A program made the position numbers and the translations under genes. Under the pieces are notes generated by a model that did no database searches, was not told where the DNA came from, and saw nothing but the letters and a program-made list of their open reading frames with translations. Shown here piece by piece: positions 1 through 8,669 of a stretch of 64,000 nt of DNA; within the stretch, counting starts at the first letter, position 1; the number at the start of each line of letters is the position of its first letter. The DNA lies in assembly GCF_000696385.1 (NCBI RefSeq), contig NZ_JJMN01000062.1:186001-250000 (forward strand). The letters run 5' to 3'. The DNA comes from Vibrio metoecus (lineage in GTDB: Bacteria; Pseudomonadota; Gammaproteobacteria; Enterobacterales; Vibrionaceae).

Positions 1-335
1 CGCAATACTTCAATCGGTACACCTACCAATTGTACGGGGGATAAGGTCTCTAACATAAATGGCGAACCTTGGCCGCGGATCAGGTTTTCAAAACCGATGG
101 CCCAATCTTGCTCCCAGTAGAACTCTTTACTGAAACTTTTCCCCTCTTCGGTGAGATAACAAGCGTGGCACAGCCCTTCTAACACCCAATACGCAAACGG
201 TGTTTGCTCGCCTTGCGCAACCAGAATATGTCGGGTGGGTAACTCTAATGGTTGGGCAACGCTTTGTAGCTGCGTGCACTCGGCATACCGTAAAAAGCCA
301 TGCTGTTTGAGATAAGCTTGAAACTGCGCTTGCAT
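1..335 (-). CDS. Crp/Fnr-like regulator, N-terminal part (runs off left edge)
   Basis: An open minus-strand frame starts at ATG 335 and leaves the window after 111 codons. The protein begins MQAQFQAYLKQHGFLRYAEC and continues through a pattern typical of the beta-barrel of cyclic-nucleotide-binding-type regulators: a glycine-bearing turn (VAQGEQTPFAYWVLEG), then a segment rich in aromatic residues. The helix-turn-helix, if present, lies outside the window. The usual cAMP phosphate-cassette sequence of CRP is not visible, so the ligand is unknown and may not be cAMP. The cpdB terminator sits just upstream of its start, so it is probably transcribed separately from cpdB. Family assignment is from pattern only. 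Confidence 0.6.
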   Translation of the reverse strand, partial: MQAQFQAYLKQHGFLRYAECTQLQSVAQPLELPTRHILVAQGEQTPFAYWVLEGLCHACYLTEEGKSFSKEFYWEQDWAIGFENLIRGQGSPFMLETLSPVQLVGVPIEVL

Positions 336-356
336 AAAAGCCTCATAGAAAAAGAG

Positions 357-381
357 AAACAGCCACTTAGGGTGGCTGTTT
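357..381 (-). terminator. Rho-independent terminator of cpdB
   Basis: A perfect 10-bp inverted repeat (AAACAGCCAC at 357-366 and its complement at 372-381) has a 5-nt loop. Read on the minus strand it is followed by a T-rich run (TTTCTCTTTTTC). It lies between the end of cpdB and the start of the Crp/Fnr-like gene. Confidence 0.8.
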
Positions 382-455
382 ACTTTACGTGATAACTCTG
401 GTGACTTGAAGCCGCAGCCGTGTTGGTTGCCGCTTCAATATTGGGTTATCGGTGC

Positions 456-2417
456 TTATTTTTGTAGGTCGATACGATACACCGCAAAGCCGACCTCATC
501 GGTAGCAACTTGGGTCATCGGATATTGGCCTTTTTGCTTGATAAACTGGGCTGCTTTCTCGCTTGGTGAGGTTTCAAAGCGGATATCCAGCTTGGTTTTG
601 CTGGAAATTGGAGCAAATGACCAGTTGTTGTCCGCACTTGGTGTTACTTCACCTTTCTCCTTGCTTACTCGCGCAATGTAATCGGCAACCACTGTGCGGT
701 TTTCATCGGGCGAATCAAACGCAACAAACTTAGCTCCTGTCCCTGCGAACTTATTGCTATAAGCGCGATAGTTGTTGGTGGCAATCAAGAACGTCTGTTT
801 GTCATTGATCGGTTTACCTTGGTAGCTCAGTTGCACAATACGCTGTGATTTAGGATTGATCAGTTTGCAGTCGCCGTCGTAGCGTGCAGGTTGAGTCACA
901 TCGATTTGGTAATTGACGCCATCAATCACATCAAAGTTATAAGTTCGGAAACCATCCCAATTGATGAGCGATTGCGGTGCGCTAGACGTCACATCAATTT
1001 GGTTAAACTGGCCTGCTGAACACTCCAACCACTCTTTAAGCTGCTGACCGCTCACTTTCATGGTGACTAAGGTGTTTGGGTAGAGATAAAGATCGGCTGC
1101 GTTACGGAAGGTGAGCTCACCCGCCTCCACTTCGGTAAAACCGTTAGGGTCATCTTTACGGCCACCGGCTTTGAAAGGCGCGGCAGCGGACAGCACTGGC
1201 AAACCATCAAGGTTTGGATCGCCTTGAATAAAGCGTTCCACATAATCTTTTTGCGCCAAGTTCACGATTTGTACGGTCGGGTCATCTTGTACCAGCGACA
1301 AGAAGCTGTACATCACATCGTTGGCTTTACCAATCGGTTGATTGACGAACTCACGAGTGCCTTTGTGATCGTCTTGCAGCACTTTTACCATTGCGGCATC
1401 GGCTTCAACGAGGGCTTTTTTGTTGGCTTTATCAAAGATAGGGCGAGCTTCCGATTGACCGGAAGTGACGGCCCAACGGCCTTGTTGTTTTTCCAGCGTC
1501 AGATCCATCACCCCAACATGGCTACCCCAGCGCCCAGGCATTACGGCAGTAACACCATTGATGGTGCCTTTATCGATGTCCGCGCCCGGTACGTTCGCAA
1601 AATCTTTGCTTGGGAATACGGCGTGTGAGTGGCCAAACGCAATCGCATCAATGCCTTTCACTTGAGTCAGGTAGTAAACCGAGTTTTCTGCGCCCGCTTG
1701 GTATTCATCGGTGCTGATCCCTGAGTGCGGGATGGCCACAATCACGTCAGCGCCTTGTGCTCTCATTTCGGGAATGAATTTTTCTGCGGTCTGTTTGATG
1801 TCAGCTGCGGTGACTTTGCCTTCAAGATTCTTCTTATCCCACACCATGATTTGCGGTGGTACAAAGCCGATATAACCGATTTTGATGGTATGCATTTGAC
1901 CATCGGTATCTTTGAGGCGGTGCTCTTTAATGACGTAAGGTGTGAACAGGTGCTGACCTGTTTTGGCATCAAACACGTTGGCATTGATGTAGGGGAATGC
2001 GGCATCGTTGATGGTTTCTTTTAAGAAATCGAGGCCGTAGTTGAATTCGTGGTTACCAATGTTGCCCACATCGTAGCCCAGTGGATTCATCGCTTTGTAA
2101 ACCGGATGGACTTCACCCGCTTTAATGCCCTTATCCGCCATGTAATCGCCCATTGGGCTGCCTTGAATCAAGTCACCGTTATCCACCAACACGCTGTTGT
2201 CGACTTCGGCACGGGCTTGTTTCACTAGCGTTGCCGCACGTGTGAGGCCAATTTGATCGGAGGCTTTATCTTTGTAGTAGTCATAATCCATCAAGTTGGT
2301 ATGAATATCCGTGGTTTCAACAATGCGCAGTTTGATTGTATCGGCCATTGCAGGACCGGCCATGGCCAATAAGCCGCCGAGAACTGCTAAAGAAACAGGT
2401 TTGATCATCATGGTCAT
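456..2417 (-). CDS. cpdB: 2',3'-cyclic-nucleotide 2'-phosphodiesterase / 3'-nucleotidase, periplasmic
   Basis: CpdB is a periplasmic metallophosphoesterase that hydrolyses 2',3'-cyclic nucleotides and 3'-nucleotides so that nucleosides can be scavenged. The N-terminus has a signal peptide ending AMA|D (residues 1-25). The metal-binding motifs of the calcineurin-like phosphoesterase domain follow in order: TTDIHTN (Asp37/His39), [18 protein letters not shown] and GHSH. A 5'-nucleotidase C-terminal domain occupies roughly the last 250 residues. Length is 653 aa against 647 in E. coli. I chose ATG 2417 over an in-frame TTG at 2429 because GGAG lies 6 nt upstream of the ATG and overlaps the TTG. 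It is monocistronic, with its own terminator, and divergent from the sulfate genes. Confidence 0.93.
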   Translation of the reverse strand: MTMMIKPVSLAVLGGLLAMAGPAMADTIKLRIVETTDIHTNLMDYDYYKDKASDQIGLTRAATLVKQARAEVDNSVLVDNGDLIQGSPMGDYMADKGIKAGEVHPVYKAMNPLGYDVGNIGNHEFNYGLDFLKETINDAAFPYINANVFDAKTGQHLFTPYVIKEHRLKDTDGQMHTIKIGYIGFVPPQIMVWDKKNLEGKVTAADIKQTAEKFIPEMRAQGADVIVAIPHSGISTDEYQAGAENSVYYLTQVKGIDAIAFGHSHAVFPSKDFANVPGADIDKGTINGVTAVMPGRWGSHVGVMDLTLEKQQGRWAVTSGQSEARPIFDKANKKALVEADAAMVKVLQDDHKGTREFVNQPIGKANDVMYSFLSLVQDDPTVQIVNLAQKDYVERFIQGDPNLDGLPVLSAAAPFKAGGRKDDPNGFTEVEAGELTFRNAADLYLYPNTLVTMKVSGQQLKEWLECSAGQFNQIDVTSSAPQSLINWDGFRTYNFDVIDGVNYQIDVTQPARYDGDCKLINPKSQRIVQLSYQGKPINDKQTFLIATNNYRAYSNKFAGTGAKFVAFDSPDENRTVVADYIARVSKEKGEVTPSADNNWSFAPISSKTKLDIRFETSPSEKAAQFIKQKGQYPMTQVATDEVGFAVYRIDLQK

Positions 2418-2503
2418 CACAGGCTCCAAAAATGAGTGTTAGAGGGGGGAAAATACAAAACAACTCGATAAATGTAACAAAAGTCTATGAAACAACGATT
2501 TCA

Positions 2504-2525
2504 CACATCACTAATTTGTGATGTG
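2504..2525. promoter_or_regulatory. 22-bp perfect palindrome between cpdB and cobA (candidate operator)
   Basis: The arms are CACATCAC (2504-2511) and GTGATGTG (2518-2525) around a 6-nt spacer TAATTT. It lies about 87 bp upstream of the cpdB start and 212 bp upstream of cobA, in an otherwise AT-rich divergent intergenic region (2418-2737). The half-site order (TCAC-N6-GTGA) is the reverse of a CRP site. No U-run follows, so it is unlikely to be a terminator. The cognate regulator is unknown; the rest of this 320-bp gap shows nothing else I can support. Confidence 0.45.
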
Positions 2526-2737
2526 GCGCGATACCTTTATCCAAAATTGCCCCCTTGCTCCCAGTTAGCATGCTGCTCTTGCGCAGAGTTGGTCGAGCAA
2601 TCGGCTGATCTTATTTCGATACGCCCATTTCGCTCCGCTTATATCAGCTTTTGGAATAAAAAATGAAATTATAGAATTTCAGGTAATAAATAGAACTGCT
2701 CATAATGCCTGTAACAGACCAATTTAGGATCAAGATT

Positions 2738-3604
2738 ATGGCGCAGGATGCGGTGACCCCCTTTCGTAAAACCCCTCGCTTAGCCGTTGTGGAAGGCTCA
2801 AGTTATTCGCGTGCGACGCGCAGCCAACTGCAAGCGGGTGAAGTGGCATTGGTGGGCGCAGGGCCGGGTGACCCTGAGCTCTTGACGGTAAAAGCGCTCA
2901 GCTACCTACAGCAAGCGGATGTGGTGCTGTACGACTACTTAGTCTCCGATGACATCATGGCGCTGATTCCGACAGAAACAATTTTAGTCTGCGTTGGCAA
3001 ACGTGCGGGTCACCATAGTGTGCCGCAAGAAAAAACTAACCAGTTGTTGGTGGACTTTGCCCGCCAAGGCTATCGAGTGGTGCGCATTAAAGGTGGCGAT
3101 CCCTTCATGTTTGGTCGTGGTGGTGAAGAGTTGGAAGTGCTGTTTGAGGCAGGCGTGAAATTCCAGATTGTCCCCGGCATTACCGCCGCAGCAGGTGCAA
3201 CCGCGTACGCCGGTATTCCATTGACTCATCGTGACTACGCTCAATCCGCTTTATTTGTGACGGGGCATTTAAAAGCCCAAGCCGAGGATTTGGATTGGTC
3301 AACGCTGGCGCGTGGTAAGCAAACCTTAGTGATTTATATGGGCTTAAGTAATGCCGCTGCGATTGCTGAGCAGCTCCAGCAACATGGCCGCGATGCTTAC
3401 ACACCGGTGGCGATCATTGAACGTGGTACACAAACCAGCCAGAAGGTGCTGATTGGAACACTGCAAACCTTGCCAAGTTTGGCGACTCAGGCGCAATCAC
3501 CCGCGTTGATTGTGGTCGGTGAAGTGGTGGCGCTGGCGGACAAACTGCACTGGTTTGGTGAAAGGCATCAAGCTGAGCAGCTTGAAGCTGCGCAATCGGC
3601 CTAA
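2738..3604 (+). CDS. cobA: Uroporphyrinogen-III C-methyltransferase (SUMT)
   Basis: SUMT transfers two methyl groups from SAM to uroporphyrinogen III, giving precorrin-2, the precursor of siroheme, which is the cofactor of sulfite and nitrite reductases. Visible family motifs are [12 protein letters not shown] near residue 40, [23 protein letters not shown] and GIPLTHRD. Length is 288 aa, a stand-alone SUMT with no CysG-type dehydrogenase/ferrochelatase domain before it. I prefer ATG 2738 (AGGA 8 nt upstream) to the in-frame ATG 2705, which has no ribosome-binding site. It is followed 103 bp later by cysDNC on the same strand, so siroheme supply and sulfate activation are probably co-expressed. 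It is often annotated cysG or cobA. Confidence 0.9.
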   Translation: MAQDAVTPFRKTPRLAVVEGSSYSRATRSQLQAGEVALVGAGPGDPELLTVKALSYLQQADVVLYDYLVSDDIMALIPTETILVCVGKRAGHHSVPQEKTNQLLVDFARQGYRVVRIKGGDPFMFGRGGEELEVLFEAGVKFQIVPGITAAAGATAYAGIPLTHRDYAQSALFVTGHLKAQAEDLDWSTLARGKQTLVIYMGLSNAAAIAEQLQQHGRDAYTPVAIIERGTQTSQKVLIGTLQTLPSLATQAQSPALIVVGEVVALADKLHWFGERHQAEQLEAAQSA

Positions 3605-3655
3605 GTGTGAACGCACATCCTCTTGTTCATAACTCATGATTTAAAAGATACGGCG

Positions 3656-3687
3656 TTGCCAAGGCGCAGCGTCTCGCCGTCAGGCAA
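3656..3687 (+). promoter_or_regulatory. Nested stem-loop in the cysD leader
   Basis: TTGCC (3656-3660) can pair with GGCAA (3683-3687), and inside it GGCG (3663-3666) with CGCC (3675-3678). It ends about 20 bp before the cysD start and just before the AAGGAAG-like ribosome-binding site. It could be a processing or stability element between cobA and cysD. No U-run follows, so it is not a standard terminator. Function is unknown. Confidence 0.3.
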
Positions 3688-3707
3688 GCGAAAAGGAAGC
3701 AGGAAAA

Positions 3708-4616
3708 ATGGATCAACAACGTTTAACCCATTTAAAACAGTTGGAAGCAGAAAGTATCCACATCATTCGTGAAGTGGCGGCAGAATTTGATAATCCGGTG
3801 ATGATGTACTCGATTGGTAAAGATTCATCGGTCATGTTGCATTTGGCACGTAAAGCCTTTTATCCGGGCAAAATTCCTTTTCCTTTGTTGCACGTCGATA
3901 CCGACTGGAAGTTTCGTGACATGATCGCGTTTCGCGATGCGACAGCAAAAAAATATGGCTTTGAGCTGCTAGTTCATAAAAATCCAGAAGGAATCGCTGC
4001 AGGAATTAACCCGTTCGTACATGGATCTTCCAAGCATACGGACATCATGAAAACCCAAGGCTTGAAGCAAGCACTGAACAAATATGGCTTTGATGCGGCT
4101 TTTGGTGGGGCGCGTCGTGATGAAGAGAAATCGCGCGCCAAAGAGCGCGTCTACTCTTTTCGCGATAAAAACCATACTTGGGATCCGAAAAATCAGCGCC
4201 CAGAGTTATGGCGAACCTATAACGGCCAGATCAACAAAGGCGAAAGCATTCGCGTGTTCCCACTCTCTAACTGGACTGAGCTGGATATTTGGCAATACAT
4301 CTATTTGGAAAATATCGAGATTGTTCCGCTCTATTTAGCCGATGTACGCCCGGTTGTGCAGCGTGATGGCATGCTGATCATGGTGGATGATGAGCGCATG
4401 GAACTGCGTGAAGGCGAACAGATTGAACACAAAAGCGTGCGTTTCCGCACCTTGGGTTGTTACCCACTGACTGGGGCAATTGAGTCACAAGCCAACACGC
4501 TGACCGAAATTATTGAAGAGATGCTGGTGGCGACGTCGAGTGAGCGTCAAGGCCGCGCGATCGATCACGATCAGTCGGGATCAATGGAACTGAAAAAACG
4601 TCAAGGTTACTTCTAA
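3708..4616 (+). CDS. cysD: Sulfate adenylyltransferase subunit 2
   Basis: CysD is the catalytic ATP-pyrophosphatase subunit of ATP sulfurylase. With the GTPase CysN it makes adenosine 5'-phosphosulfate (APS) from ATP and sulfate in the cytoplasm. The PP-loop motif [15 protein letters not shown] lies near residue 37, followed by a conserved [11 protein letters not shown] segment and [16 protein letters not shown] near residue 130. Length is 302 aa, identical to E. coli CysD. A purine-rich ribosome-binding site (GGAAGCAGGAAAA) precedes ATG 3708. cysN begins 17 bp after its stop, so cysD-cysN-cysC form one operon. Confidence 0.96.
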   Translation: MDQQRLTHLKQLEAESIHIIREVAAEFDNPVMMYSIGKDSSVMLHLARKAFYPGKIPFPLLHVDTDWKFRDMIAFRDATAKKYGFELLVHKNPEGIAAGINPFVHGSSKHTDIMKTQGLKQALNKYGFDAAFGGARRDEEKSRAKERVYSFRDKNHTWDPKNQRPELWRTYNGQINKGESIRVFPLSNWTELDIWQYIYLENIEIVPLYLADVRPVVQRDGMLIMVDDERMELREGEQIEHKSVRFRTLGCYPLTGAIESQANTLTEIIEEMLVATSSERQGRAIDHDQSGSMELKKRQGYF

Positions 4617-4633
4617 GGATCGAAGGAAAGCGT

Positions 4634-6064
4634 ATGAACAATGCAGTGAAAGAACAGCTCGCTGAGCTCGGTATTGAAGGTTACCTCAATCAGCATCAAC
4701 ACAAATCCTTACTGAGATTCTTAACCTGTGGCTCAGTAGACGATGGTAAAAGTACCTTGATCGGTCGTTTGCTTCACGACTCAAAACAGATTTATGAAGA
4801 TCAGTTGGCGGCGGTACATAACGACAGCCAGCGTGTCGGCACAACGGGCAGTCGCCCAGACTTAGCGCTGCTGGTGGATGGCTTGCAAGCTGAGCGTGAA
4901 CAAGGCATCACGATTGATGTGGCGTATCGTTATTTCTCAACCCAGAAACGCAAATTCATCATTTCCGATACCCCAGGGCATGAGCAGTACACCCGTAATA
5001 TGGCCACCGGTGCATCGACCTGTGATCTGGCGGTGATCTTGATTGATGCGCGTAAAGGCGTACTGGATCAAACGCGTCGTCACTCGTTTATCTCCAACTT
5101 GCTTGGATTGAAACACTTTATTGTGGCGGTCAACAAAATGGATCTGGTGGATTATTCGCAAGATCGTTTTGAACAAATCCGCGCAGAATACCTTGAGTTT
5201 TCTAAGCATTTGCAGGGTGAAACGGATATTCAGATCATTCCACTCTCTGCTTTGGAAGGCGATAACGTCGTAGAGAAAAGCCGTTTGATGGATTGGTATC
5301 AAGGCCCATCATTGCTTGAGCTACTGGAAAATGTCGATATTGACCGTGACAAGAGTGGTGGTGAATTCCGCTTCCCAGTGCAGTATGTGAATCGTCCTAA
5401 TCTCGATTTTCGCGGTTTCGCGGGCACGATCGCTTCTGGTGTGGTGAAAGTCGGCGATAAGATCAAAGCACTGCCATCTGGTAAAACCTCAACCGTGACG
5501 CGCATTGTAACCTTTGATGGCGATTTGCCACAGGCACAAGCGGGATTGGCGGTGACCTTGACTCTGGCTGATGAGATCGACATCAGTCGTGGCGATTTAA
5601 TTGTGCTTGAAAGTGCACAAGTCGACAGCACTAACCATTTGCTGGCGGATGTGGTGTGGATGACTGAGCAGCCGCTGCAAGTTGGCCGTGATTACGATAT
5701 CAAAATCGCCGGTAAGAAAACTGTCGGCCAAGTGAAAGCGGTGCGCCATCAGTACGACATCAATAACTTGTCGACCTACCACGCGGAGAGTTTGCCGCTT
5801 AATGGAATTGGTTTGTGCGAGTGGACTTTGACTCAAACGGTGGCGATCGATAAGTATCTGGATTGTGCCGATACGGGTGGTTTCATCATTATTGACCGCC
5901 TGACAAACGTTACTGTTGGCGCAGGCTTAGTGCGTGATAGTTTGCAAAATATTGCAGGTCAAACCGAGCAATTCTCAGCCTTTGAACTTGAGCTCAATGC
6001 CCTGGTGCGTAAACACTTCCCACATTGGCAAGCGATTGATTTAAGCCGTTTAGGCAAAGCATGA
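4634..6064 (+). CDS. cysN: Sulfate adenylyltransferase subunit 1 (GTPase)
   Basis: CysN is the elongation-factor-like GTPase subunit of ATP sulfurylase; GTP hydrolysis drives APS formation by CysD. G-motifs are visible: GSVDDGKST (G1, near residue 35), [10 protein letters not shown] (G3) and NKMD (G4), followed by EF-Tu-type beta-barrel domains. Length is 476 aa against 475 in E. coli. There is no fused kinase domain: APS kinase is encoded separately just downstream. AAGGAAAG precedes ATG 4634. Its TGA overlaps the ATG at 6061 (ATGA), suggesting translational coupling to cysC. Confidence 0.96.
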   Translation: MNNAVKEQLAELGIEGYLNQHQHKSLLRFLTCGSVDDGKSTLIGRLLHDSKQIYEDQLAAVHNDSQRVGTTGSRPDLALLVDGLQAEREQGITIDVAYRYFSTQKRKFIISDTPGHEQYTRNMATGASTCDLAVILIDARKGVLDQTRRHSFISNLLGLKHFIVAVNKMDLVDYSQDRFEQIRAEYLEFSKHLQGETDIQIIPLSALEGDNVVEKSRLMDWYQGPSLLELLENVDIDRDKSGGEFRFPVQYVNRPNLDFRGFAGTIASGVVKVGDKIKALPSGKTSTVTRIVTFDGDLPQAQAGLAVTLTLADEIDISRGDLIVLESAQVDSTNHLLADVVWMTEQPLQVGRDYDIKIAGKKTVGQVKAVRHQYDINNLSTYHAESLPLNGIGLCEWTLTQTVAIDKYLDCADTGGFIIIDRLTNVTVGAGLVRDSLQNIAGQTEQFSAFELELNALVRKHFPHWQAIDLSRLGKA

Positions 6065-6723
6065 GTGAGGCGCAGATGAGTAAGCAAGCAGACAGCCTGA
6101 GCCGTAAACAAGAGGCCAATCAGTCTAATGTGGTGTGGCATCGTCATGCTGTGGACAAAGAGCAACGTGCGGCGCTGAAACAGCAGCGCCCTGCGGTACT
6201 CTGGTTTACGGGGTTATCTGGCGCGGGCAAATCGACCGTGGCAGGGGCGCTCGAAAACCGTTTAGCCGAGCTCGGTTATCACACCTATCTGCTGGATGGT
6301 GATAATGTACGCCACGGTTTGTGTAGTGATCTCGGTTTTTCTGAGCAGGATAGACGAGAAAACATTCGCCGCATTGGTGAGCTTGCCAAGCTGATGGCGG
6401 ATGCGGGTTTGATTGTGCTGACCGCGTTTATTTCGCCGCATCGCGCTGAGCGCCAGATGGTGCGAGATTTGTTGCCAGCAGGCGAGTTTATTGAAGTGTT
6501 CGTCAACACGTCATTAGATGTGTGCGAAGCGCGTGACCCGAAAGGTTTATACAAAAAGGCGCGTGCAGGAGAGATCCGTCAATTTACGGGGATTGATTCC
6601 GTTTATGAAGCCCCAGTTAATCCGGATATTGATTTGCCCGCCGGTGAAAAAAGCGTGGATGAGTTGGTGGTGCAGTGCCTACAGGCGTTAGCCGAGCGTA
6701 ATATCATTCAACGTTGGGTATAA
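6061..6723 (+). CDS. cysC: Adenylyl-sulfate (APS) kinase
   Basis: CysC phosphorylates APS to PAPS, the activated sulfate used by PAPS reductase. The Walker A motif GLSGAGKST lies near residue 50; other family motifs are [10 protein letters not shown] and the [14 protein letters not shown] segment. Length is 220 aa from ATG 6061, which overlaps the cysN stop. An alternative ATG at 6076 has a better ribosome-binding site (GAGG, 5 nt spacing) and would give 215 aa; E. coli CysC is 201 aa, so the first residues are uncertain. It is the last gene of the sulfate-activation operon, closed by the terminator at 6754. Confidence 0.94.
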   Translation: MSEAQMSKQADSLSRKQEANQSNVVWHRHAVDKEQRAALKQQRPAVLWFTGLSGAGKSTVAGALENRLAELGYHTYLLDGDNVRHGLCSDLGFSEQDRRENIRRIGELAKLMADAGLIVLTAFISPHRAERQMVRDLLPAGEFIEVFVNTSLDVCEARDPKGLYKKARAGEIRQFTGIDSVYEAPVNPDIDLPAGEKSVDELVVQCLQALAERNIIQRWV

Positions 6724-6753
6724 CTCTTTTAGATTCAAAAATAAATAAAAAGC

Positions 6754-6780
6754 AAAAAGCGGCCGGATGGTCGCTTTTTT
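6754..6780. terminator. Bidirectional terminator between cysC and TIGR03899 gene
   Basis: The stem AGCGGCC / GGTCGCT (one G-T pair) has a GGAT loop. It is flanked by A5 on the left and T6 on the right, so it can end transcripts in both directions between these convergent genes. Confidence 0.85.
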
Positions 6781-6802
6781 GATCCTGTTTTCTGAAAGGT
6801 AC

Positions 6803-7702
6803 TCACACGGTGTGGTGAATCGAGCTGCTGCTCACTTCGGTCTGCACCGTGAACTTTTGGGTCAGCAAGGCCACCAGTTGATCGTAATACGTCATGTTGG
6901 GTTTGTTACCCAGCAGACGACACAGCTCATTCCCCGTTGGGCTGAAGCGGTAATAAATCAGGCGTACCCCTTTGCTCATCGGCTGCAAATGCAGATTTTT
7001 GCCCTGATAGCTGAGCAGCAAGGCGGGTTCAGCTTCAATTTCTCCCGATTCCAGTTCTGTGGCGTGCAATAGGCCAAGCTCAATCAGCACTAATAAGCTG
7101 GAATAGGGCAGTTGGTGATTACCAATATTGATCGCTTGGGTGGTAATGCGTTTGCCAAGGCTAAACAGACTATTTTGCGCTTTATAGCCGATTAGCAATT
7201 TTAAACTGGTGTCTGAACCAAAACTGCAGGCAAGTGCGGCGGCGCGTTGCAAAATCTGTGCTTCTTTAGGCGTCATATCTTGCAGCACTTTTAGCGCTTT
7301 CATGGAGGTGAAGCCGGGATTGGTTACTTCGCGTTTCAGCACTTGCGCCCACAGCCGTTGCATTGAGCTGTTGTGAATGTCCTGCGCCATATCGAAAAAG
7401 CGATACAGCCAGTCTTGGTCTGGGTCGCCTGCGGTTTCATTACGGCATGAGCTGTGCGCGAGCTTGACGATCTGCTCTAGATTTTTCTGGCGCTGCTCTC
7501 TACGCTGGCGTTCACGCTGTACGGCGCGTTCTAGCGCGCTGTTTTCCGGCGTTTCTGTTAATAACTGGGCATCCAAACCGTGATGACGGGCGATCACCAA
7601 AATTCGGCTACCGCTGTCTTTAACATAATGGGAGTGGGTTCGTTTCTCTTGGCTCTGTTGAGAGTCATGCTCGATCACAACAGGCGTCATATTATCCGCC
7701 AT
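6803..7702 (-). CDS. TIGR03899 family protein, function unknown
   Basis: This is a 299-aa soluble protein without signal peptide or membrane segments. The N-terminal third is charged with a likely coiled coil (RERQRREQRQKNLEQIVKLA, near residues 62-82). Then comes the block DWLYRFFDMAQDIHNSSMQRLW-AQVLKREV-NPG-TSMKALKVLQDMTPKEA, which resembles the core shared by TIGR03899 and DUF2806 proteins. That resemblance is from memory of the family pattern, not a search. The role is unknown. It starts at ATG 7702 with AGG 7 nt upstream. It stands alone and is convergent with cysC. Nothing in its context points clearly to a job. Confidence 0.7.
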   Translation of the reverse strand: MADNMTPVVIEHDSQQSQEKRTHSHYVKDSGSRILVIARHHGLDAQLLTETPENSALERAVQRERQRREQRQKNLEQIVKLAHSSCRNETAGDPDQDWLYRFFDMAQDIHNSSMQRLWAQVLKREVTNPGFTSMKALKVLQDMTPKEAQILQRAAALACSFGSDTSLKLLIGYKAQNSLFSLGKRITTQAINIGNHQLPYSSLLVLIELGLLHATELESGEIEAEPALLLSYQGKNLHLQPMSKGVRLIYYRFSPTGNELCRLLGNKPNMTYYDQLVALLTQKFTVQTEVSSSSIHHTV

Positions 7703-7956
7703 GCGCTACCTGAAAGCCTCTGCTATGGGTTGTTATTCCCTCTTGTTTGATGCCGCAATGGTACTGGCTATGCTCATGAGCGTTCACTCACTTGCCGCCT
7801 ACCTGCAACTCCAAGTAGTGTGGGTATAGTCTGCTGTAAAATTTACTCTGTTCGCCGCTGAGCAGCCAGTGAAACTCTCGGACTCAGCGCACAATTTTGT
7901 GCTATCACAAATGATAATAAATTGTTAAAGTTGTTATTAATGTTTGTGGGGTGGCT

Positions 7957-8061
7957 ATGAAGTATTGGAAAGAGCGCAAATTGGCCAAGTACCTATCGCT
8001 ATTCATTTTGTTTATCGGTTATTTTTCGGTACTGGCGTATTTATCGAAATATTTGGTGTAA
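7957..8061 (+). CDS. 34-aa single-pass membrane peptide, unknown
   Basis: A short frame encodes a 34-residue peptide: a basic N-terminus (MKYWKERKLAKYL), one hydrophobic helix (SLFILFIGYFSVLAYL) and a short tail SKYLV. A G-rich stretch (GGGGTGG) lies 3-9 nt before the ATG. A strong hairpin terminator begins directly after its TAA, which is the layout of a real small gene. It is convergent with the zinc operon's last gene and shares that terminator. I do not recognise the family. By topology it could be a small regulator or partner of a membrane protein, but that is inference. Bases 7703-7956 upstream hold AT-rich promoter-like sequence only. Confidence 0.55.
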   Translation: MKYWKERKLAKYLSLFILFIGYFSVLAYLSKYLV

Positions 8062-8094
8062 CCTCCCCGCGCAAGCGCAGGGAGGCTCCGTTTT
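8062..8094. terminator. Bidirectional terminator between 34-aa peptide gene and zinc operon
   Basis: CCTCCCCGCGC pairs with GCGCAGGGAGG (one mismatch) around a 2-nt centre, followed by CTCCGTTTT. It starts right after the small ORF's stop codon and ends on the stop codon of the DUF3299 gene. Confidence 0.75.
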
Positions 8095-8617
8095 ACATAT
8101 CGTCGTATTCGGCGATCTCTGTTCCTAGAATGGTGTACGCGGTCTCGGCAAGCTCATGACTGAGTGATTCTGTTTTCAATTCCCCAATCACATAAATCAC
8201 ATCCCACAGCTCTTGAACGGGCGCACCTTTTGGAAACTTCACGTAAATGATCTGGTTCGGTGGTGGGGGCGGTACGTGGATACACGCTCCAAAATAAGGT
8301 ACCAATAGAAATTCGGTGACTTTTTTATCATCGCCCTCTAATGGGATCACAAACCCTGGAATTTTGACTCGGCTGCCATTGAGTTCGCTTCGTACACTGC
8401 CAATGTGTTGCTGCTTGGCTGGTTCATTACCATTATGATCCGGCATTGGCATCCCTTGTTGGTCAAACAAGTTACGCTCTTGCTCGGGGATCAAATCCAA
8501 CCAATCGAGTTGCAGTACATCCTGCTCGCTAGCGGGTGTTGTTTCTTGATTAGCCCACAGTGGCGTTGAATACAGCGGAGCCATGACGAGGCTCGCGATC
8601 AACATAAAAATTTTCAT
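8093..8617 (-). CDS. DUF3299 periplasmic protein of the zinc locus
   Basis: This is a 174-aa protein with a signal peptide (MKIFMLIASLV...PLWA, about 22 residues), so it is exported. The mature part carries the DUF3299 hallmarks: LDWLDLIP, GFVIPLEGDDKKVTEFLLVPYFGACIHVPPPPPNQ and a Pro-rich turn. The Cys-x-His (CIHVPPPPP) could bind metal; that is inference. I chose ATG 8617 (AAGGAAG upstream, signal peptide starts there) rather than the in-frame ATG 8662. It is the last gene of the Zur-box operon. In V. cholerae a Zur-regulated zrgABCDE zinc uptake locus is described; by order this would be its fifth gene, but I do not assign a letter. Confidence 0.75.
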   Translation of the reverse strand: MKIFMLIASLVMAPLYSTPLWANQETTPASEQDVLQLDWLDLIPEQERNLFDQQGMPMPDHNGNEPAKQQHIGSVRSELNGSRVKIPGFVIPLEGDDKKVTEFLLVPYFGACIHVPPPPPNQIIYVKFPKGAPVQELWDVIYVIGELKTESLSHELAETAYTILGTEIAEYDDM

Positions 8618-8669
8618 TAAATGCTTCCTTGTGACTGAACTGATTTTGAGTCTGTCACCCATTGTATTT

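Noticed and set aside
2504..2525. Palindrome read as a CRP site
   Set aside because: The half-sites are TCAC-N6-GTGA, the reverse of the CRP order GTGA-N6-TCAC.
7905..7950. Possible Fur or Zur box before the 34-aa peptide
   Set aside because: Only a left half (TGATAAT) matches; the right half fails, and the region is AT-rich.
7944..8159. 71-codon TTG frame overlapping the 34-aa peptide
   Set aside because: It runs through the terminator and into the DUF3299 gene in the opposite sense, and lacks a plausible protein pattern.
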